In this document: in pieces, positions 1-10,936 of the stretch | Layout of the letters: each line of letters begins with the position of its first letter | How positions within the stretch are numbered: the first letter of the stretch is position 1 | From: Sunxiuqinia sp963678245 | GTDB lineage: Bacteria; Bacteroidota; Bacteroidia; Bacteroidales; Prolixibacteraceae | Direction of reading: 5' to 3' | Length of the DNA stretch: 64,000 nt | NCBI GenBank assembly: GCA_965140765.1 | Contig: OZ223308.1 | Coordinates: 868,001-932,000 of the forward strand | The notes under the pieces: model-generated | Database searches by the model: none | What the model was told of the DNA's origin: nothing | The model's input: only the letters and a program-made list of their open reading frames with translations | Translations under genes and position numbers: made by a program

Positions 1-1419
1 ATTCAACAATGGCGGAATTTTGCTGTTCGCAGCGTGTGCGGCGCTTCCCGGAAATCGCTCATTGGGCAGTTGGTGCTCGAGTCGGCCTTAATTTCAACGC
101 TCGCCCTACCATTCGCCTTAATTTTCGCGCAGCTTTTGCTACCATTTATAGGCCAACTTTTAGGAAAATCGTACACACTTTCGCTGGTAAATCACTTTGC
201 TTTTATCGTTGCTATTCTATTTGCGATTGCGCTTACAACCGGAGCCATTTCGGGCTTGTTTGTTGCGTTACGTTTTTCAGCCATCAACATTCTTCAAATT
301 TTAAAAGGAAGTATAGCCAAAGGCAGGGCACAATTCAGTTTTCGCCAGGGAATGGTAGTGTTTCAACTCACCGTTTTCATCATTCTTATATCGATGATGT
401 TCCTGGTGCAAAAACAAGTTCAGTATTCATTTTCAAAAGATCTCGGTTTTGTAAAAGAAGGATTGATCCGTATTCCATTAGGCGATCACGACTTAAAATT
501 GTTTAAACAGGAAGCCCTAAAAAATCCCAATGTAGAAAGCATTTCCGGAACCTTGTGGATGCCGCCAAGCGACAACCGGATGTATATTTCAATTCCGAGA
601 GTTGATGACCGCACCGAGCAGGTAAAAGTCTCCGGACTATTTGTTGACTACCATTTCGCCGAAACCATGGGCATGAGAATTTTGATGGGTTCCGACTTTG
701 ATGAGCAGGGAACAAACACCGGCGTTTTGGTGAATGAATCAGCCATTAAAACCTTAGGGCTGACGGATGTTTTGGGTGAGCAAACAGCATTTGGCCCCGT
801 AGTTGGCGTAGTTAGCGACTTTAACATGTTTTCCTTACACGATGCCATTACGCCAATGGTCATCGGATTGAACCCAGGTATGAGTAAGGATGTAGCCATT
901 CGGATCAACACGGCGAATTTTCAAAAAACGATTCAAGCCTTGAAAACTGTCTGGGAGAACAGCGGTGGCAGCACTCCTTTTAACTTTGAAATTACCGACG
1001 ATATTTTACGACGAATGTATGAAGAAGATATTCACTTTTCAAAAACCATTGGTTTGCTTGCAGCAATTGCAATCCTGATTTCCAGCCTCGGTTTATTTGG
1101 GTTGTCGCTGCTAATGAGCCGCCAGCGAACCAAAGAAATCGGCATCCGCAAAGTGAACGGTGCCAAAATTTCAGAAGTGATGGCGATGCTCAATAAAGAC
1201 TTTGTGAAATGGGTGGCAAGCGCGTTTGTAATCGCCACGCCAATAGCTTGGTTCGCTATGAACAAATGGCTCGAAAACTTTGCCTACAAGACCAACCTGA
1301 GTTGGTGGATTTTTGCTTTAGCCGGAATCTTGGCATTGGGAATTGCGCTGCTGACCGTGAGTTGGCAAAGCTGGCGGGCAGCTACGAGAAATCCGGTGGA
1401 TGCGTTGAGGTATGAATAA
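1..1419 (+). CDS. ABC transporter permease, MacB/FtsX type (5' end outside window)
   Basis: The frame is open from base 1, so this is the C-terminal 472 codons of a permease of about 800 residues. The GTG at 34 lies inside a typical FtsX loop (VCGASRKSLI) and is not taken as the start. Membrane segments follow this loop, then a second periplasmic domain, then three C-terminal helices. This family does not import or export through a channel in the usual sense; members couple cytoplasmic ATP hydrolysis to periplasmic movements, as in MacB and LolCDE. The last 97 residues, from RTKEIGIRKVNGAK to RNPVDALRYE, are nearly the same as in the next five genes. The next permease starts 41 bp downstream on the same strand. 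The substrate is not evident. Confidence 0.9.
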   Translation: MQQWRNFAVRSVCGASRKSLIGQLVLESALISTLALPFALIFAQLLLPFIGQLLGKSYTLSLVNHFAFIVAILFAIALTTGAISGLFVALRFSAINILQILKGSIAKGRAQFSFRQGMVVFQLTVFIILISMMFLVQKQVQYSFSKDLGFVKEGLIRIPLGDHDLKLFKQEALKNPNVESISGTLWMPPSDNRMYISIPRVDDRTEQVKVSGLFVDYHFAETMGMRILMGSDFDEQGTNTGVLVNESAIKTLGLTDVLGEQTAFGPVVGVVSDFNMFSLHDAITPMVIGLNPGMSKDVAIRINTANFQKTIQALKTVWENSGGSTPFNFEITDDILRRMYEEDIHFSKTIGLLAAIAILISSLGLFGLSLLMSRQRTKEIGIRKVNGAKISEVMAMLNKDFVKWVASAFVIATPIAWFAMNKWLENFAYKTNLSWWIFALAGILALGIALLTVSWQSWRAATRNPVDALRYE

Positions 1420-1460
1420 GAAAGTTCCAGAGAGACGTAACCTGAATAGAAGAATTGACT

Positions 1461-3860
1461 ATGTACAACTTAAGGTTAATATTTAGAAACAGTATTAAGC
1501 ACAAAAAATTTTTTCTTATTAGTATTTTTAGTTTGGCGATAGGGATAGCTACATCTTGTTTATTATGGGTTCATATTAAATACGAGAAAAGTTACGATAC
1601 CTTCTATAAACAAACCGATAATCTTTATCGGGTCAGTTATACCGTTAATAAGGGAGGAAAGCAAATAATAAACAGCTGTCGCACGCAAACGGCTTTAGGC
1701 TGGGTGTTACCTATTGAATCAGAGTTGGTTGAAGCCAGTTCTCGGGTTCATTACGAAGAATGTTATATGTATACTGAAGATGTGAAATTATTTAATCAGA
1801 AGGTAATTTGGGCAGATAGCAGTTTCTTTCATGTGTTTCAAAACGACATGATTCTTGGTAACCCCAATACAGTATTGGCAAATAAATATTCAATAGCAAT
1901 CTCGGATAAAGTTGCAGGATTTTATTTTGGCGAATCAAATCCTATTGGTAAGATAATCAAGCTTAACGAGGGTATTTCGTTTACTGTTACCGGGGTGTTT
2001 AAAGAAATCCCGGAAAACAGCCATCTTCGCTACGATTTTATTACGAGTTTGAATACATTAGAAGATTACGGTTTTCACAGGCAAGGAAACTGGAGAGGTA
2101 ATTGGATATCGACGTATGTAAGAAAAAAGACAAGTGCAACACAAAGCCAAATAGAGGGTGTTCTTTCGGAAATAGTCAACAAATACATGGCGGATAGAGC
2201 AGATAAGGGACAGGATGCAAAATACTCCCTTATTCCGGTAAAGGAAATCTATCTTCATTCCAACTTAGAGGGGGAATATAAACCGATGGGAAGTGCAACG
2301 AAGATTTCGTTGTTGGTTGTTATTTCGATATTCGTGCTTGTAATTGCATGGGCAAATAATGTCAATATTGCTACTGCCTTGTCCTTCGAGAGGGCAAAAG
2401 AATCTGGAATTCGAAGATTAATTGGTGCAAGTAACAGTTCCTTGATTAAGTATTATGTTTCGGAGTCTTTAGTCATTAATTTGCTGGCTATTTCTTTATC
2501 GTTTATTTTCATTTGGCTTTCTTTCTCGACATTCAGTACCCTTGTAAATGATGCCATTATCAAGAATTTTTTTCTTCAAAAATGGTTTTGGGAAATCATA
2601 CTTGTTTTTTTAGTTGTCGGAGTGATATTCACTGGTATAGTTCCGGCAATAATACAAGCCTCATTCCATCCAATACAAATCCTAAAAAAGTATGTAAATG
2701 AAAAATCGAGTCTAAAGTTCTTCCGTACAAATCTCGCTATTTTTCAATTTGCTTTAGCTATCATTCTTGTTGTTTCCACATTGGTGATTATAAAGCAAAT
2801 AGACTTTCTTGAGCATCAAGATCTGGGAATTACTCCTGAGCAAGTATTAGTGTTGCGCGGACCAGCAACAAATAATACTACCGGGAGTAAAAGGTATGCC
2901 GATTTTTGTTCTTTTCGTGACGAACTTCTCCAGTCGCCTTACTTTAAAAGTTTAACGGCAACAATGAATATTCCAGGTCAGGCCAACAAGATTATTAATC
3001 GAATTGTCACACGAAATGGGACTCAAGTTGATGCCTCATTTAATGTTTCGCAAACCGACGATAATTATTTTGAAACATTTCAGGTTCCAATAATTGCTGG
3101 ACGAAATTTCCATAATAGCATGGAAAACGAACGGGGCTCGATAATTCTTAACGAGAAAGCCGTAGAAGCAATTGGTTTTGAAAACCCCGAAATGGCAATA
3201 GGGAGGAAAATCTTATTAGGAGACTCTGAAAGACACATTGTGGGAGTGGTTAAAAACTTTCACCACGAGTCATTACAGAAAGAATTGGAGCCTTATATTT
3301 ATAATTTTTCGCATCCGAAGGAGTTCGGTTATTATCCAGCACTTGTTGCCACAAACAATATTAGTGAGGCTTTGCATTATGCCGAAGAAGTGTGGACAAA
3401 ACATTATCATGAGGCATTATTTGATTGTTTTTTTCTGGATAAATACTTCAATCAACAATATGTTTCCTATCGTCAATTGGGAAAATTAGTTGGAATCTGT
3501 TCCGTCCTTTCCATATTGATAGCGTGCCTTGGTCTTTATGCTCTTGCATCCAATATTGTTAATAAAAGAGTAAAGGAAATTGGAGTAAGAAAGGTCAACG
3601 GAGCCAAAATGGGGCAGGTTTTAGCATTGCTTAACAAAGACTTTATAAAATGGGTTGCGATTGCCTTTGTTATTGCGACTCCCATTGCATGGTATGCCAT
3701 GAATCGATGGTTGGAGAACTTTGCCTACAAAACCGATTTGAGTTGGTGGATATTCGCCTTGGCTGGATTGCTGGCTTTGGGCATCGCATTGCTAACAGTA
3801 AGTTGGCAGAGTTGGCGGGCTGCAACTCGGAATCCGGTTGAGGCATTGAGGTATGAATAA
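1461..3860 (+). CDS. ABC transporter permease, MacB/FtsX type (array member 2)
   Basis: 799 residues. The ATG at 1461 (MYNLRLIFRNSIKH) is preferred over an in-frame TTG two codons upstream, because paralogues begin at this same point. The layout is that of a double MacB unit: one helix near residues 17-37, a large periplasmic domain, three helices, a second helix and periplasmic domain, and three C-terminal helices. The loop KESGIRRLIGASNSSLI and the C-terminal VKEIGVRKVNGAK are FtsX-family coupling loops. The tail is that of the array. It sits 41 bp after the first permease and 24 bp before the third, so co-transcription is likely. The inner-membrane location is firm; the substrate is unknown. 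Confidence 0.9.
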   Translation: MYNLRLIFRNSIKHKKFFLISIFSLAIGIATSCLLWVHIKYEKSYDTFYKQTDNLYRVSYTVNKGGKQIINSCRTQTALGWVLPIESELVEASSRVHYEECYMYTEDVKLFNQKVIWADSSFFHVFQNDMILGNPNTVLANKYSIAISDKVAGFYFGESNPIGKIIKLNEGISFTVTGVFKEIPENSHLRYDFITSLNTLEDYGFHRQGNWRGNWISTYVRKKTSATQSQIEGVLSEIVNKYMADRADKGQDAKYSLIPVKEIYLHSNLEGEYKPMGSATKISLLVVISIFVLVIAWANNVNIATALSFERAKESGIRRLIGASNSSLIKYYVSESLVINLLAISLSFIFIWLSFSTFSTLVNDAIIKNFFLQKWFWEIILVFLVVGVIFTGIVPAIIQASFHPIQILKKYVNEKSSLKFFRTNLAIFQFALAIILVVSTLVIIKQIDFLEHQDLGITPEQVLVLRGPATNNTTGSKRYADFCSFRDELLQSPYFKSLTATMNIPGQANKIINRIVTRNGTQVDASFNVSQTDDNYFETFQVPIIAGRNFHNSMENERGSIILNEKAVEAIGFENPEMAIGRKILLGDSERHIVGVVKNFHHESLQKELEPYIYNFSHPKEFGYYPALVATNNISEALHYAEEVWTKHYHEALFDCFFLDKYFNQQYVSYRQLGKLVGICSVLSILIACLGLYALASNIVNKRVKEIGVRKVNGAKMGQVLALLNKDFIKWVAIAFVIATPIAWYAMNRWLENFAYKTDLSWWIFALAGLLALGIALLTVSWQSWRAATRNPVEALRYE

Positions 3861-3884
3861 TAAGATGAACTTAGAATCAAAAAT

Positions 3885-6173
3885 ATGAGGATTGATATCA
3901 TTATTTCATTTAGAAATCTCTGTAGAAGCAAAATCTCTGGAATATTAGGAATACTTGGTTTTGCAATTGGCTTTGCAGTTTGTCTGGTTATTGGTGCTTA
4001 TGTTTATGGTGAACTCAAGGTTGATCATCAACAAAAAAACTACAGGAGTATTTTTCGACTTGTTGACTCAAAAACAAACAATTGTGAAATTGATTACCGG
4101 TTAAATGATATTCTAAATGAGAAATATGCATCTATTAAGCATGCCGTTCCTGTTGAAATACAGCCAGATTTAGATGCTGATATCTATACCGAAGAACATT
4201 CATATTACATTCAAGGATTGGTAGCTACAACGAATGATTTTTTCGATATGTTTTCAATCAACGTACTGGAATGCATTGATCCGGAAAATCCGTTCGCTGA
4301 CATAAATTCTTCTATTTTAACAGAATCTGCTGCTCAAAAAATATTCGGCAATGTCAACCCGCTCGGTCAGTCACTAAAAGTGTCTCATATGCAAACTATC
4401 GTTAGTGCTGTAATTGCAGACTTCGATGCCAGCTCAAGTTTTACTGGACAAATCCTATTAAATTCGACAAACGAAAATTTCAGGCTAAATAATAATTGGG
4501 CGAATGGTGAAACGTTCAACACCACAAACCACTATGTTCTATTAGAAGAAAATGTACTAATCGATCAACTTACAGCAGAATTAAACGGATCAATTGGAGA
4601 TTACAGCAAGCAAATAGAAGCGATTAAATTACAGGCACTTACTAATATTTATTTAAACACCACTATTCGTGACAAAAACAGGCATGGAAGCAACGCACTA
4701 ATTATAACTATTTCAGTAATTGGAATTCTCATATTGCTTTTATCAATCATTAACTACATCAATTTCGCCATCGCTTTACAACTAAAAAAACTAAACTTAA
4801 TTGGGATTAAAAAGACAAATGGAGCTGGCGTTTGGAACATCGTATCTTATTTTATTGCTGATATTTTCGTTTGGGTGATCTTATCGTTGTCACTTTCATT
4901 TTTAATCGTTTATGCTTCACTCCCATTATTCAATCAATTATTTCAGCAGCAATTGCAGGTTGAGTTATTTTACTCATTCCCAATGGTGATTGGGGGTATT
5001 CTATTTTTATTGATGGTTGTAGTTATTTCCGTTTTACCAGTACTTCTTTTGCTTTCCAGATTCAGCATTCAGGATTTTTTGAAAAACAACCTACAAAATA
5101 ATAAACAGAGTAAGTCATTTAACTTCCTATCAGTATTTCAGTTGTCAGTTTCTATTATTTTACTTATCGGATTAATTGTAACAGTAAATCAGATTGCACA
5201 TTTAAAACATCAAAATCTGGGATTTGACGATCAGTTATTGCTGCACGTTGCAGTTCCATTCAGGGCATTGAACGAGCAGAGTTTCAAAGATGAACTTCTA
5301 AAACATCCATCGATCGAGAATGTCAGTTTAAGTGCAGGAATTCCAGGTAAAATATCCAATAAGATGAATAATCCTGATTGGCCATACACTCTCAATTTTA
5401 TTGACGTCGATTGCGACTTTATGAAAACAATGGGGATTATGCTGTTGAATGGCAGAATTCTCACTCCGAATGATAAGGACAATTGCATTGTAAACCAAGC
5501 AACACTAGAAGCACTTGAATGTGTTGACTATGAAAATACAAAAGTAAACGGATTGAATATTGTGGGTGTTGTTCAGGACTTCAACTTTGCCTCATTGCAT
5601 CAGAAAATTGAACCCATAATAATGAAAATCGGCGAAGGACGTGATGTAAACATTCGTATCGCAAATGGGGAAATTGCTCCTGTCATGGAGTATATAAAAG
5701 ATACTTGGGGAAAGATGACTTCGAATACCCCACTGCAATATCAATTTTATGATTCTTGGTTCGATTCTCTTTATAAGAAAGAGGAACAATTAGGAAACGC
5801 TATTTCAATTCTTGCTCTTGTCGCTATTGCCATCACTTGCTTAGGATTGTTGGGTCAAATTGTTCAGATATCAAGTCGAAGGACCAAAGAGATAGGTATC
5901 AGAAAAGTAAACGGCGCAAAAATATCAGAAATACTAACGATGCTGAATAAAGACTTTATAAAATGGGTGGTGATCGCCTTTGTAATTGCTACGCCCATTG
6001 CTTACTACGTCATGAACAGCTGGCTCGAAAACTTTGCATACAAAACCTCTTTAAGCTGGTGGATTTTTGCCCTCGCCGGTTTATTGGCTCTGGGAATTGC
6101 ATTGTTAACGGTTAGCTGGCAAAGCTGGCTGGCGGCTACTAGAAATCCTGTTGAGGCGTTACGATACGAATAA
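3885..6173 (+). CDS. ABC transporter permease, MacB/FtsX type (array member 3)
   Basis: 762 residues starting at ATG 3885. Hydrophobic segments are visible near residues 16-40, 270-300, 320-350, 365-395, 415-435, 640-665, 690-715 and 725-750, which is the 4+4 helix plan of the double MacB permeases. The first half is shorter and more divergent than in member 2, and its coupling loop reads LIGIKKTNGAG. The C-terminal 97 residues match the array tail, with one local change (WLAATRN in place of WRAATRN). It lies 24 bp after member 2 and 21 bp before member 4. Members 3 and 4 resemble each other in the N-terminal periplasmic domain (both have an NFFD/DFFDMF-type motif), so they are probably a closer pair. 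Confidence 0.9.
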   Translation: MRIDIIISFRNLCRSKISGILGILGFAIGFAVCLVIGAYVYGELKVDHQQKNYRSIFRLVDSKTNNCEIDYRLNDILNEKYASIKHAVPVEIQPDLDADIYTEEHSYYIQGLVATTNDFFDMFSINVLECIDPENPFADINSSILTESAAQKIFGNVNPLGQSLKVSHMQTIVSAVIADFDASSSFTGQILLNSTNENFRLNNNWANGETFNTTNHYVLLEENVLIDQLTAELNGSIGDYSKQIEAIKLQALTNIYLNTTIRDKNRHGSNALIITISVIGILILLLSIINYINFAIALQLKKLNLIGIKKTNGAGVWNIVSYFIADIFVWVILSLSLSFLIVYASLPLFNQLFQQQLQVELFYSFPMVIGGILFLLMVVVISVLPVLLLLSRFSIQDFLKNNLQNNKQSKSFNFLSVFQLSVSIILLIGLIVTVNQIAHLKHQNLGFDDQLLLHVAVPFRALNEQSFKDELLKHPSIENVSLSAGIPGKISNKMNNPDWPYTLNFIDVDCDFMKTMGIMLLNGRILTPNDKDNCIVNQATLEALECVDYENTKVNGLNIVGVVQDFNFASLHQKIEPIIMKIGEGRDVNIRIANGEIAPVMEYIKDTWGKMTSNTPLQYQFYDSWFDSLYKKEEQLGNAISILALVAIAITCLGLLGQIVQISSRRTKEIGIRKVNGAKISEILTMLNKDFIKWVVIAFVIATPIAYYVMNSWLENFAYKTSLSWWIFALAGLLALGIALLTVSWQSWLAATRNPVEALRYE

Positions 6174-6194
6174 TAAGAATTAAATAATAGAACG

Positions 6195-8528
6195 ATGTTA
6201 CGATTTAAAATAAAACTGGCATTTAGGAATTTGTTGAAAAACAAGCTGTATTCATCGCTTATTATTGGTGGGTTTGCCATTGGTTTTACAGCCAGTATTT
6301 TAATTGCCTTATTCTACAGTGCAGAGCACAATGTGGATAAACACTTTGCCCGGCATGAGAAAATTTATCGTTTGTACGATGCTAAAAAGAATGACTCGGG
6401 CCTCGATTACAAAATCAACGCTGTAATTGCGGAACACTATCCGGATGTTGAAACAGCTTGTCCACTCGCTTTCTCTTATTTTTCTTTCACGCTAAAAGAT
6501 CCTGAAACACGAAATTACACGCGCGTTGAATATACGCTTTCAACAAATAATAACTTTTTCGATGTATTTTCAATACCCGTTTTATCCAGCTTAGAAGAGA
6601 AACCATTTAGTCAGTTGAACTCGGCAGTAATTACCGAGACGGTGGCGAAGAAACTTTTTGGGGATGAGAACCCGTTGGGAAGAACGATTAAGGAGGATTT
6701 TTTTACCGCAACGGTTACCGCTGTTATGCAAGACTTGCCCGAGAATTCGAGTTTTAAAGCAGAGTTACTTCTGAACAGCGAAAATGAGGAATTTCAGATG
6801 GCACAAGCCTGCAATAACGGCGTTTGTATATTTCCGGCTGAGCACTTTCTCTTGTTAAAAAATGATATCGATCCTGATGATTTTTCTACCAAAATGAATG
6901 CTTCAATCGGACAATTTAATACAACTACCGACAGCCTGGCTCTGCAAAGTTTATCCGATATTTATCTTTCACCAACCAAATTGGGTTGGACAGATGAGCA
7001 TACTAAAGGCAATTCAAAAATGCTGTTCATTTTTATGGCAATTGCTATTCTAATTATTCTTCTTTCGAGCGTTAATTATTTGAACTACACGGTGTCAATG
7101 CAGTATGCAAAAATGAAAGAAATTGGCATCAACAAAACCAATGGTGCCGGGAAACCACATTTGCTCGTAGATTCGCTAATTGAAGTTACATTGGGAGTTT
7201 TAATTGCTCTAACTATTTCAATCGTGCTGGTGTTGCTTCTTTTACCGATAACCGAAATCTTATTCGGAAGAGAAATTCATCTTGCCGATGTCAATCTACA
7301 ACATTTGGTACCTGTTTTTCTGGGCACTATAGCTTGCATTATTTTTCTGAACAGCTTAGCGCCTATCTATATTTTATCGCAGTTTAATATTGTCGAATTT
7401 CTGCATGGAGGACGGAAAAAAAACGGAAAACAAATTGGGAGACAGCTCATGCTAACCTTTCAGCTAACGGTTTCTATTGCATTAATTGCTGTGGTGATGC
7501 TTATTTTTAAACAGCTGCAGTATGTAAAACATTATGATTTAGGTTTTAACGAAGAACACCTGATGAGGATAGAACTTCCGTGGCTGTTCGAAAATCAGAC
7601 GGCATTGAGAAATGAAATCAGCGATCTTTCTTTTGTATCAGGTAGTGCTTTGAGTAGCGGCTATCCGGGGAATATTAGTACGAGCATGGGAAGTGGGGTG
7701 GAAGACGATGAATTTATGGTTAACTGTATTTATGTAACTGAAAATTTCCTGAAAACGATGGGTGTTCAGTTACTTGATGGCCGAGATTTTTTAGCGGGTG
7801 ATAAAGGAAAGTCTTGCCTAATGAATGAAGCTGCTGTAAAACGTTATGGTTGGGAAAATATTGACGGTAAAAATTTTAAAGGTGGAAGAGAAGGCGGTTA
7901 TAATGTTGTGGGTACAGTGAATAACTTTAATGTGGAGTCACTGCATTCTTCTTTAAGTCCGGTTGCTTTAATTTACAAATCCGATTCGAGGTACAATACA
8001 CTTTCACTGCGATTAATTCCCGGAAACATCGGACAACAAATAAGTGAACTTCGCAAAGTATGGAAAACCATGTTGCCGGATGATCCCATGGAATTTACCT
8101 TTTACGACGACCAGTTTCAGGCTATGTATATCAAGGAAGATAAACTTTCGAAATCGATTTCCTTCTTTTCGTTTATCGCCATTGTACTGACTTGTATGGG
8201 AATTTTAGGGCAAATCTTCCTGATCAGCCTAAACCGGACCAAAGAAATTGGAGTGCGAAAAGTGAACGGAGCAACTGTTTCTGAGATTTTGGTTTTGCTG
8301 AATAAAGATTTTGTGATTTGGGTAGTTGTAGCTTTAGTTATTGCCTCCCCTATTGCATACTACGCCATGAGCAAATGGCTCGAAAACTTTGCTTACAAAA
8401 CCACTTTAAGTTGGTGGATATTTGCGTTGGCCGGTTTGCTGGCGTTGGGAATCGCGTTGCTAACTGTTAGTTGGCAGAGTTGGCGGGCTGCCACGCGAAA
8501 TCCTGTTGAAGCACTTCGCTATGAATAA
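6195..8528 (+). CDS. ABC transporter permease, MacB/FtsX type (array member 4)
   Basis: 777 residues from ATG 6195 (MLRFKIKLAFRNLLKNK), a typical start for this family. It has an N-terminal helix, a large periplasmic MacB-like domain, a central helix bundle, a second periplasmic domain and a C-terminal bundle. The central coupling loop is MKEIGINKTNGAGK and the C-terminal one is TKEIGVRKVNGAT. The tail is the array tail with a few substitutions (FVIWVVVALVIASPIAYY). It is 21 bp after member 3 and 42 bp before member 5. Its first half is closest to member 3. No ATPase is encoded beside it; the nearest is at 15958. Confidence 0.9.
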   Translation: MLRFKIKLAFRNLLKNKLYSSLIIGGFAIGFTASILIALFYSAEHNVDKHFARHEKIYRLYDAKKNDSGLDYKINAVIAEHYPDVETACPLAFSYFSFTLKDPETRNYTRVEYTLSTNNNFFDVFSIPVLSSLEEKPFSQLNSAVITETVAKKLFGDENPLGRTIKEDFFTATVTAVMQDLPENSSFKAELLLNSENEEFQMAQACNNGVCIFPAEHFLLLKNDIDPDDFSTKMNASIGQFNTTTDSLALQSLSDIYLSPTKLGWTDEHTKGNSKMLFIFMAIAILIILLSSVNYLNYTVSMQYAKMKEIGINKTNGAGKPHLLVDSLIEVTLGVLIALTISIVLVLLLLPITEILFGREIHLADVNLQHLVPVFLGTIACIIFLNSLAPIYILSQFNIVEFLHGGRKKNGKQIGRQLMLTFQLTVSIALIAVVMLIFKQLQYVKHYDLGFNEEHLMRIELPWLFENQTALRNEISDLSFVSGSALSSGYPGNISTSMGSGVEDDEFMVNCIYVTENFLKTMGVQLLDGRDFLAGDKGKSCLMNEAAVKRYGWENIDGKNFKGGREGGYNVVGTVNNFNVESLHSSLSPVALIYKSDSRYNTLSLRLIPGNIGQQISELRKVWKTMLPDDPMEFTFYDDQFQAMYIKEDKLSKSISFFSFIAIVLTCMGILGQIFLISLNRTKEIGVRKVNGATVSEILVLLNKDFVIWVVVALVIASPIAYYAMSKWLENFAYKTTLSWWIFALAGLLALGIALLTVSWQSWRAATRNPVEALRYE

Positions 8529-8570
8529 AGTACTTAGTTTGAATCAACAGAAGTTTTAGAAAAACGTATT

Positions 8571-10916
8571 ATGAAGAATTTATTAAAACCAATCACCCGA
8601 AATTTTATTCGTAAACCAGCGATTAACCTGATAAATTTATTGGGCTTAGCCATCAGTTTGGTGTTTGTTATCATCCTGTCGGTTTATTGCTACAGCGAAT
8701 TAAGCACCGACACGCAACACGCTAACTTCGACCGCACTTATCTTATTGGTAAACCCGGAGCAGGGACTAATACTCCGGCAATATTAAAACCTCTTCTCGA
8801 TTCGGATATCCCCGGAATAGAGGCATCTATAAGAATAGGCAATGCGTGGAATACTCCTGTTTTACAAGCAGAAGATGGAGAACCTATTACTTCTGATATG
8901 GTTTTTTCTGATCCCGGTTTTTTTAGTTTTTTCAAGTATAACTGTATCGAAGGAGATGCTGCCACGGCACTTAATAATCCGATGTCGGTTGTTATTACAG
9001 AAATGCTGGCGAATAAGCTTTTTGGTCAACAACCCGCTATTGGCAAAACGATAAAGTACAACAATGATAAATTATTAACGGTGTCGGCAGTTGTTGAAAA
9101 ACCCGTTGAAAATACCTTTCTCAATATTAGTGCAGTTACCTCTATTGAAACAAGAAAGATAGTTCAACCCAGCGAAGATGAATATAAAGAATGGGGCTGG
9201 TCAAATTTTCAAACGTTTGTACGCTTAAACGAAAATGCCAATCCCGACCAGACAGCTGAAACTATTTTCGCTATTTTTCCCAAAGACTTTCAGCAATGGG
9301 TTGAATATATTCATTTGATACCATTGAAAGATGTTTATTTCTCCAACCTGCAAACTTCCGGTGCACATCACATCCGTCAGGGTAGCAAAAGCAAAGCATT
9401 AATCCTGCTGTTTGTAGCCGGTCTTATTCTGATTATTGCATTGGTAAATTTTATCAACATTACCTCGTCGCAATGGATGGAACGCATCAAACAAACCGGC
9501 GTTTTGAAAGTAATAGGAGCTACACGAACAAACATTTTCAGAAAAGTATTGGGCGAAACGTTTCTGTTTTTTATTGCTGCCGTAATTCTGGCTCTGGCTA
9601 TAATGGTTGTTGTTACCCCAATTGTTCTAAATTACACTGGTATTCAGTTCAGCTTGAAGTCAATTTCCAGTCCGGCACTTTTAGGTATTGTTCTTACAGT
9701 TACCTTGCTCTTTAGTTTGGTATTAAGTCTGATTCCAGGGGTACGTATTTCGTCCTCAAAGGCTGTCGATAATTTAAAAAAATCAGTCAATCGGAACAAT
9801 AAAAAATCGTATTTACAAAACGGATTAATTACCCTGCAATATGTTATTTCTATTGTATTGATTGCATTTACAACATTAATTTTCAAACAAGTAGAATACG
9901 GAAGCAACAATCTTGTTTTTAACCAAAACAATACCGTTGCCATTAAACTCACTCAGCAACTCGATAAAAATATTGTTGGAGAAGAGTTGAAAAAAATACC
10001 GGAATTGCAGAATGTGTCCTTCACTCAGTTTTATCCCGGCAAAGAGCTTTCGGTCTGGGGGACAGATATATACCTGGATGGGAAACCACAGGAGGTCTAT
10101 TTTTCAAATTTCAGTGCCGATGCCGAATTTTTTTCAATTATGAATTTGGAAATGCTGAGAGGACAACTCTACTCCGATGATTTATCCACCGACAAAAATA
10201 AGGTGATTGTGAACGAGACTTTTATGAAACAATTTGATATAGACAATCCTATTGGTAGTAATTTTTATATGAGTAATAGAAAATACGAAATTGTTGGTGT
10301 AGTAAAAGATTTCAATTTCGAGTCGGTTGAAAAACCAATTGGACCATTGGCAATTATCAATCAAGGCTATGCGGCATATTGTTTAGCAACACTTTCGTCA
10401 AACAATTTTAAAACGCTTTCGGCTACACTAAACAAAATCAATACTATTACAGCAGAACTATCGCCAGAATTTCCGGTAGAAGTGAGTTTCCTTGATGAAG
10501 CTGTTCAAAATATGTACGAATCTGAAGTTCGGTTTCGCCGCACATTTTCGTTATTCTCCATAAGTGCCATTATTATTTGTGCAATGGGCATTCTGGCTAT
10601 GTCAATCTTTGCAGCGCAGCACCGAATAAAAGAAATCGGTATCCGCAAAGTCAACGGCGCAAAAGTCTCCGAGATACTTTCAATGCTTAACAAAGACTTT
10701 GTAAAATGGGTGGTAACAGCTTTTGTAATAGCAACGCCTATTGCTTATTACGCTATGAGCAAATGGCTCGAAAACTTTGCCTACAAAACCACCCTGAGTT
10801 GGTGGATATTTGCATTGGCGGGCGTATTTGCATTGGGAATTGCGCTACTAACCGTTAGTTGGCAAAGCTGGCGGGCTGCAACGCGAAATCCTGTTGAGGC
10901 ATTGAGGTATGAATAA
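8571..10916 (+). CDS. ABC transporter permease, MacB/FtsX type (array member 5)
   Basis: 781 residues from ATG 8571 (MKNLLKPITRNFIRKPAINLINLLG). The architecture is that of a double MacB unit. The central loop reads IKQTGVLKVIGATR and the C-terminal loop IKEIGIRKVNGAK. The periplasmic domains differ strongly from those of the neighbours, whereas the C-terminal 97 residues are the array tail (SWWIFALAGVFALGIALL). It lies 42 bp after member 4 and 20 bp before member 6, consistent with one transcript. This is an inner-membrane component that needs a separate ATPase; the cargo cannot be deduced. Confidence 0.9.
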   Translation: MKNLLKPITRNFIRKPAINLINLLGLAISLVFVIILSVYCYSELSTDTQHANFDRTYLIGKPGAGTNTPAILKPLLDSDIPGIEASIRIGNAWNTPVLQAEDGEPITSDMVFSDPGFFSFFKYNCIEGDAATALNNPMSVVITEMLANKLFGQQPAIGKTIKYNNDKLLTVSAVVEKPVENTFLNISAVTSIETRKIVQPSEDEYKEWGWSNFQTFVRLNENANPDQTAETIFAIFPKDFQQWVEYIHLIPLKDVYFSNLQTSGAHHIRQGSKSKALILLFVAGLILIIALVNFINITSSQWMERIKQTGVLKVIGATRTNIFRKVLGETFLFFIAAVILALAIMVVVTPIVLNYTGIQFSLKSISSPALLGIVLTVTLLFSLVLSLIPGVRISSSKAVDNLKKSVNRNNKKSYLQNGLITLQYVISIVLIAFTTLIFKQVEYGSNNLVFNQNNTVAIKLTQQLDKNIVGEELKKIPELQNVSFTQFYPGKELSVWGTDIYLDGKPQEVYFSNFSADAEFFSIMNLEMLRGQLYSDDLSTDKNKVIVNETFMKQFDIDNPIGSNFYMSNRKYEIVGVVKDFNFESVEKPIGPLAIINQGYAAYCLATLSSNNFKTLSATLNKINTITAELSPEFPVEVSFLDEAVQNMYESEVRFRRTFSLFSISAIIICAMGILAMSIFAAQHRIKEIGIRKVNGAKVSEILSMLNKDFVKWVVTAFVIATPIAYYAMSKWLENFAYKTTLSWWIFALAGVFALGIALLTVSWQSWRAATRNPVEALRYE

Positions 10917-10936
10917 TAACTATAAAATATAAAGCC

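Noticed and set aside
34..1419. GTG at 34 as the true start of the first permease
   Set aside because: The frame is open to base 1, and the GTG lies inside a conserved FtsX loop, so the gene starts before the window.
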